From positions 639,723 to 703,722 of the forward strand of contig JAMWFC010000125.1 of NCBI GenBank assembly GCA_027475525.1: 64,000 bases of DNA, written 5' to 3'. Position numbers and translations under genes: made by a program. This document shows, one piece after another, positions 59,075 through 64,000 of this stretch (its first letter is position 1; each line of letters opens with the position of its first letter). Below the pieces are notes generated by a model that saw nothing but the letters and a program-made list of their open reading frames with translations, was not told the DNA's origin and did not search any database. This DNA comes from Macrolepiota albuminosa. Lineage: Eukaryota; Basidiomycota; Agaricomycetes; Agaricales; Agaricaceae.

Positions 59075-59865
59075 TCAAGGAATATCATCCTCTGTAAGGC
59101 TCACAGCCTTACCTTTTCCTTTGGCTACATGTGCTATACGCAGTTGAACCTTTGGTTCAAATCGCTCCCATAAGGCACGTACGTGCTCCTCTGTGAGATC
59201 TCCCAGATTCAACCTTACAGTTGAACCTTTGGTTCAAATCGCTCCCATAAGGCACGTACGTGCTCCTCTGTGAGATCTCCCAGATTCAACCTTACAACTG
59301 GTTGTTTCCTTGTCATATTCGCCGATGACTGCATGCTTCTCGCTTTCAGCGAGAGTCCATCAAATACAATATCCGATGTTTCGCAAATCTCGTCCTCTCA
59401 TGTGTGATGGTACACTTCTCCCGTCTGGGTTGCCTGCACCCTTCCCATAGCCTGCGTCACCATTGACGCTACCAACTCATTCCACTCCCATGGCATTCAT
59501 GGGTCATACGCCCATTGCACTCCTGGCTGAGGCACTGGTCGGTCCATTAGCGACCTAGTGCTACCCACAGTTCCCATCGTACTGTATACCTCGTCCTTGA
59601 CGAGATCCTCAACCTTCACTCGAGAGCTAGTCGGCTGGCATTCCAGCGACTCCACCACGTGTCTACCATGCTCATTCTTGTGTACAGCCTGTTTAGGCTT
59701 TCCATTGGTACACCCAATCACATCTGGGTGCTTCCCCTTCTTCAGAGTTCCTTGAAACTCTTCCTCAGACATCAGTATAGCCGGCGAGTCTGCCGGCAGG
59801 CTTTTCGGTGGGACCTGTTCGTCCTCCACCTCCTGTACAGTTGCTCTCCTGCGACCATCTAGTCA
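59075..59865 (-). pseudogene. Protease-RT connecting region of G1b
   Basis: It parallels 1651-2364. It carries an exact 77-bp tandem duplication (59143-59219 and 59220-59296) that shifts the frame, and TGA near 59497 where G1a has CGA (YDPRMP). The DEHN/TGA/LDG junction is shared with G1a. Confidence 0.6.
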
Positions 59866-60467
59866 GTTGTGTTCATCACGCCACTTTTCAGTTGCACGAT
59901 AGTGCCTCAACCAACCATCTGTGTCATTTAACACAACTTTCTCCACCTTCAAAGGCCTACCATTCACAACGACTATGTCGTTCACAAAATCCAGCGACAC
60001 CTTGTTCTTATGCATGAACGGCGTACCGATGATCATATCATAGCGATCAAAATTTGCTATATCCATTCTCTCGTCAACGTCCCTGACGTCTTTATTCTCA
60101 TTTCTGCGCCAAACTGCACCATGGTGCGACTCCCTACAGTCCCCAGCTGGAGCATCAGCGGCTCCTCCAGTTCATGAATGCGAATCACATTGACGTGAGC
60201 AAACTGGGGCGTAATGCCCATAGTGGTACTCCCAGAGTCCCACAACGTCCATGCTGGATGTCCATTGACATTAACATACATGACCAGGCACTCCTTCTCC
60301 TCAGGAGTATAGCGTGGCCTGTGCAACTTATTAGTTGCCTTCTGCAGGGTTACACGTCTCATTCGGACACGCTGATTTCCACGGCACTCAGTCAGTGCAA
60401 ACAGGTGTTCTTCCTCGTCTTCACAAGCATAATAGTCACTGTTCAATCTGGACACTCTCAGCGTCAT
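59866..60467 (-). pseudogene. Aspartic protease of G1b
   Basis: DSGSTTMGITPQFAHV and MIIGTPFM are present. A 32-bp deletion near 60440 and a 4-bp deletion near 60070, compared with G1a, shift the frame before and after the domain; together they restore it. Confidence 0.9.
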
Positions 60468-61788
60468 CCACTTCCAACCCGTCAGCCTCTACTTGCGGCT
60501 CCTCCTCCGTTTTGTCGACGACCTTATCATCTTCGTCGTCACTGACGACATCGCTCGGTGCCGCAGCCGTATGGGCCGCTCGGATGTGTGCCTTAGGGGG
60601 GGCAGGGCATTCCTTAGCAAAATGTCTGCTCCTGCCACAATTGTAGCATGCTGAGGAATCCCCTGCAGGCCTTCTCTGGGCCGCTTCTGGAACCCCGGCG
60701 GTTTTGCCCGCCATACGCGCTGCAGGTGCCACCACTCCTCTCGGTGCTACTTGATTCTGACCCAAAAAGGGTCGGCTATCCTTCACTGGCAATTGTCCAG
60801 CAGGCTTTGATTGAGGCTGTTGGCCTCCAGAGATTGTCTTACAAACAACGAATCGCGGATTGCAATTGTTCTCCATCTCCGTCCGTTTGGCCAGGAAGGT
60901 TCCCACCTTCACTGCCTGATGGTTCACAGTTCCTCGGCGGGAACTCTGCTGCTCATAATGGTTCGCCGTCTGTGTCAACTGTTCATACCGGATGGCATAT
61001 GCCAAGAATTTGGTCACAGTATTGACCTCCGGAGACAAATTGTCATCGCGTATCAACGCTCTCCTCATGTCTGCGGGTATTCCATCCAGGAATGTCTTGC
61101 GAATAGTGTATTCGTCTGGATAGACGGCCATATTCTGTGCATGACCCACCAGGTCATCATAAAAGGTCTGGACGCCAGTCTTAGTGTCATACACTGCCTT
61201 TCTAAAGGCATCACGAGCTTCCTGCATCGTAGCAGCATTGACAAAATGATTGTACAGTCCTATCAGGACTTCTTTAAACGTCCAATGCGGTTTGTCGCGA
61301 TTAATGTGGAGAACATGGCGACGGAACCAATTCCGAGCCTCTCCCTCCATAAATTTGTGTAGCACAAATATCCTCTCCTGGTCCATGTTGTCCCCACCAT
61401 AGCAGCAGGCTGCGAGGTGGTAGCACACGTCCATGGCCCAGTCCTCCAGTTGAGAGAACCTATGTCCTCCAGCATATGCACATATGTGCTTACCATCGGA
61501 TTTATGGAGACTTACCCCTGCAGGGAACTTAAATCTGACTCCAAGGGAGTCATCCACCAGACAAGTGAGGCGGTCATGCATATGATCCATATGGATCCTG
61601 ACCGCTTCATTCATTCCCAGCGTAGTTTCACGCAATTCATGAGGTGCGGGCATCAAAAATGCCTGAGGACTGTGAAACAGGTGTTCATTGGCCATTCGTT
61701 CTGGCCGTGGGGTGGGCTGTTGCCCTACTTGTGGCTCTGCTGGTACTCCACCAGCCTGCCTGCCACTATCACGACAATTATTATTGTC
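60436..61788 (-). pseudogene. gag: Gag core, nucleocapsid and acidic linker of G1b
   Basis: From about 61741 the frame is open through MANEHLFHSPQAF, RFSQLEDWAMDV, MDQERIFVLHKF and GEARNWFRRHVL to the knuckle CYNCGRSRHFAKEC. It then passes without a stop into the acidic linker before the protease, because the base that is T in G1a (895) is C here. The TGA at about 61786 (KNND) separates it from the upstream extension. Confidence 0.92.
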
Positions 61789-63315
61789 TCAATCGTTATT
61801 TTTGCGATCACAACCTCCACCATTGTTATTGCGACAACTTGGCTCCCTCCGTTTGTAGTGACCACTACTATCATCACTACCACTCGAACCTCTGTCTGGT
61901 TCAGCCATCCAAGCCGCAAATTGTTGCCGCATATCATCAACAGGCGTTACACCCTCACGCCCTTCAAAGACTACCCCCTGGTTGTCAATTAATGACTCAC
62001 CATGATCGTGCAAGTCCTGGTTGCGTATTCTCTGGTAATTGACGTGTTCATTCCAGTTGTCCACTAGGTGGACGTGTCGTGGTCGCGTTTGCTCCTCAAG
62101 AATGTGGACTTTGTCCACCTCCTCCTTGATTGTAACTTGCTTATGAGGTGTCTTAACCTCCTGCACTGCAATTAGTGCCTCTGGCTCTGCCGTAGTCGTC
62201 GTCACAGTCTCCACCTCAGACAATGCCTGCTGAGGCACTCTGCTAACAATGCATTGATGGTTTGCGGTATTCTGACGCCGAACGTAGTCTTGCTGAGACT
62301 CATTAGCCTGACGAGGCGCATTGAGCAATTCCATTGCATCCGCGATTAATGGCGCTCATCAGCGCACACTCATCTCACATTCTACTGAGTCGGCTGGAGT
62401 AGCCGTTGAGACTGCTGACCCTTGCGCCACTTTGCACTTAAGGTATTCCACTACTTCGAGTTCGAAGATGCGCACAAACAATTCAATATATTCATTCGAA
62501 TCTGCATGGGGTACATCGTGGCTCCTAGCAGCCAGCAACTGTAAGTGCTTCACTACATAAAGCTGAAGACGCTTTCACGTCGATTCCTTCGCGACCGCCA
62601 GATATCGGTCCAACACCAGCTGTAACTGGATAGACAAGGTCGAATGTGACCTTTTGCTTTCCTCATCATCTGAGGATTCCAGCTCAGACTCTAAGTCCAT
62701 AACTCTCCTGAGGCCGTCATGCCTCACTTGCGGCTGTTTGCCGGCCCGTCTGTGCAACTCTGGAATTCCAGGCGCTGTTGACGCCTTTTCCAACCTTACA
62801 ACATTGTCGTCCTCCCTACTGACCACTATTGCTGGCCCTTGCGCCTGTCCTTGTGTCGTCAATGACAATGGTCCCGGTTCAGTAGCTGCATTGGCCACAT
62901 ATTCCAAAAGCCGTTCAGTAGGTGCAGTCCAGAAGGGGGTACTATGCACAAACGCGCTGCCTTGTACCATTTCCGAGTACTGGGTAATATCCAGTTGACC
63001 CTCAGAATGAGCTGACGAGCTCTCGGGCAATACCGGATACATCAATGAAGGCATTTGGCTCGCTGGCAGCGACACTCCTGAGACCACAGATCTCTCTCCT
63101 GGTTTACCACCAGGTCGTACAATGGACATCATCCGTGATACGGATAGCCCACCAGGCATTCCAAAGCTTGCGCTGACATCGCAAGGGATCTTTTCATCCC
63201 GCTTTGGCGGAGGTTGGTATGCTGATGCAGATTGCGTCTTCACAGCTTGAAGCACAGGTAGGTCACCTGTGTCTGCAGCTGGGAACGGAGGATCCGGATC
63301 AAGAGAGCCAGTCAT
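61789..63315 (-). pseudogene. N-terminal extension of Gag (G1b)
   Basis: ATG at 63315 (TGSLDPDPPFPAAD) opens a frame of about 500 codons that keeps the frame of the Gag core. It is interrupted by TGA near 62575, TGA TGA near 62355 and TGA near 61789. The first part is P/S-rich. A helical segment (LYVVKHLQLLAAR, ELFVRIFELEVVEYL) and the block GESLIDNQGVVFEG ... VDDMRQQFAAWM follow; the latter is shared with G2b. I do not recognise a domain. Such a long Gag head is unusual for a chromovirus as I know the group. Confidence 0.65.
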
Positions 63316-63426
63316 GGAAGCATGTTTTCAACGTGATGCCAACAGAGAATCGAGAGGTTTTGATGATAGTTGCCTAGTTGGTAACAAGCCTAGAGTTTTA
63401 AGCCGATAGCAGAAGATTTAAAAAAA
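63316..63426 (-). other. Leader of G1b
   Basis: It is 111 bases from LTR to the first Gag ATG. It starts (minus strand) with six T and AAATCTTCTGC directly after the LTR. There is no TGG-type primer site. Confidence 0.6.
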
Positions 63427-63600
63427 TGTAACCGGAGTTACGAGTTAGAACTATCTTGTGTGAATCACACAAGTGCTAAATCAGACTGCAGTATTGGATT
63501 TGACTAGTACTTAGAGTGAAAACAAGATGTTATCTTATGTAATACTCTATTAAATGATTATAGTGTCGTTGATGCTTATAACATGGATGACTCCGTTACA
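63427..63600 (-). repeat. 5' LTR of G1b
   Basis: It is 174 bp long and the partner of 52163-52336. The right flank CTGAC (63601-63605) completes the target duplication. Confidence 0.97.
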
Positions 63601-63848
63601 CTGACACTGGGGATCTTCCTGATCCCCAACCACGTATCCCAGGGTCAATTGTTGATCCCACTCTCACACTGTCCCCCCTCCAGGACTACGACGACTCCCT
63701 GCCCATCGCAGGGCCATCGGGCACTTCCTATGAGCCTGCACCCGAGGATGAACTTCTTGACTATGACATAGACAACGCAACTGCCAATCCATTCTGGGAG
63801 CCTGAGGACTCTCCAATTGCCCCCGTCCCTGACTTACCAATGGCCTGA
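63601..63848 (+). pseudogene. ORF3 of G2b, C-terminal end (right of the G1b insertion)
   Basis: The sequence continues ORF3 where 52162 stops: GDLPDPQPR, LSPLQDYDDSLPIAGPSG, LLDYDIDN, EDSPIAPVPDLPMA and TGA at 63846-63848. G2a has the same acidic, proline-rich tail without interruption (28280-28530). This confirms that the two pieces were once joined. Confidence 0.95.
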
Positions 63849-63893
63849 CCATCGTATTATTTCGAGACTGTAGCTCAGTCTAATTGGGGGGTG

Positions 63894-64000
63894 TGTAGCG
63901 TAGTCCGCTATGTGGCGTTGGCCACATAGCTTTACTTACTGTTGTAGATATTATATTATACTTATTATAATATAATATTAATATTAATTACTTTATTATA
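63894..64000 (+). repeat. 3' LTR of G2b, first 107 bases
   Basis: It starts TGTAG after a GGGGGG purine tract (about 63886-63891) and matches the 5' LTR at 42236 with three differences. The window ends inside it. Confidence 0.95.

Larger units (their letters stand above)
52163..63600 (-). mobile_element. Ty3/gypsy chromovirus, family G1 copy b, complete
   Basis: It is 11,438 bp long between 174-bp LTRs, with CTGAC on both sides (52158-52162 and 63601-63605). Read on the minus strand: LTR, leader, Gag, protease, RT/RNase H, integrase/chromodomain, ORF3, stem-loop, PPT, LTR. The LTRs differ at nine positions, all transitions. Coding damage is mostly CGA to TGA plus a few indels. It is the only element in the window with both LTRs and all domains, and it defines the full G1 structure. 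Confidence 0.97.
42236..64000 (+). mobile_element. Ty3/gypsy chromovirus, family G2 copy b, split by G1b
   Basis: The 5' LTR starts at 42236 and the 3' LTR at 63894 (running off the window). G1b (52163-63600) is inserted within ORF3. Order is Gag extension, Gag core, protease, linker, RT, RNase H, integrase, chromodomain and ORF3. The N-terminal half of RT with the catalytic YLDD is deleted, so this copy could not have transposed by its own enzyme after that deletion. The base before the 5' LTR belongs to the right palindrome arm (AGTAC, 42231-42235). Confidence 0.95.

Overview
The window is repeat-dense nuclear DNA of a filamentous basidiomycete, most likely an Agaricomycete. It shows short GT-AG introns, a KDZ (Kyakuja/Dileera/Zisupton) transposase, Ty3/gypsy chromoviruses, a Ty1/copia element, a Tad1-like LINE tail and a pyranose 2-oxidase gene, all typical of wood- or litter-decay fungi. 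I see no intact ordinary housekeeping gene. Nearly everything is transposon, transposon relic, satellite or captured gene.

Layout. 1-9351: 3' part of a chromovirus of a family I call G1 (copy G1a, + strand), with gag-pol in one frame, an extra ORF3 after pol, and a 3' LTR. 9352-15761: a degenerate unknown gene fragment, a decayed KDZ transposase and small unknown intron-bearing genes, one carrying a 48-bp coding minisatellite. 15762-18035: a head-to-tail array of tRNA-like SINE units on the minus strand, C-rich repeats and one more tRNA-like unit. 18036-28790: a 5'-truncated, strongly decayed chromovirus of a second family, G2 (copy G2a), split between pol and ORF3 by a complete but dead Ty1/copia element (20482-25211, 5-bp target duplication). 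30249-42235: a palindrome of about 12 kb. Two diverged inverted arms of 2.5-3 kb, each bearing the same unrecognised gene relic, and two oppositely oriented satellite arrays bracket a pyranose 2-oxidase gene (34142-37000); a LINE fragment sits in the right arm. 42236-64000: a second G2 copy (G2b, + strand, 5' LTR at 42236, 3' LTR running off the window). It is interrupted by a complete G1 copy (G1b, minus strand, 52163-63600) with matching 174-bp LTRs and a CTGAC target duplication.

Main points. (1) G1 and G2 are clearly diverged but both carry a long third ORF downstream of integrase, about 1000 codons in G1. The two ORF3 proteins share a folded C-terminal part that I cannot assign to a named family, and a disordered P/Q/G-rich N-terminus. 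(2) The pyranose oxidase lies inside a satellite-lined palindrome, which may be a large cargo-carrying mobile unit. (3) Six tandem duplications with a period of exactly 77 bp occur in unrelated sequences; this is either an assembly overlap artefact or an odd duplication process. (4) Most premature stops are CGA to TGA, and older elements have lost CpG, the footprint of cytosine methylation and deamination.

All family assignments come from reading translated motifs by eye; no database search or alignment program was run.
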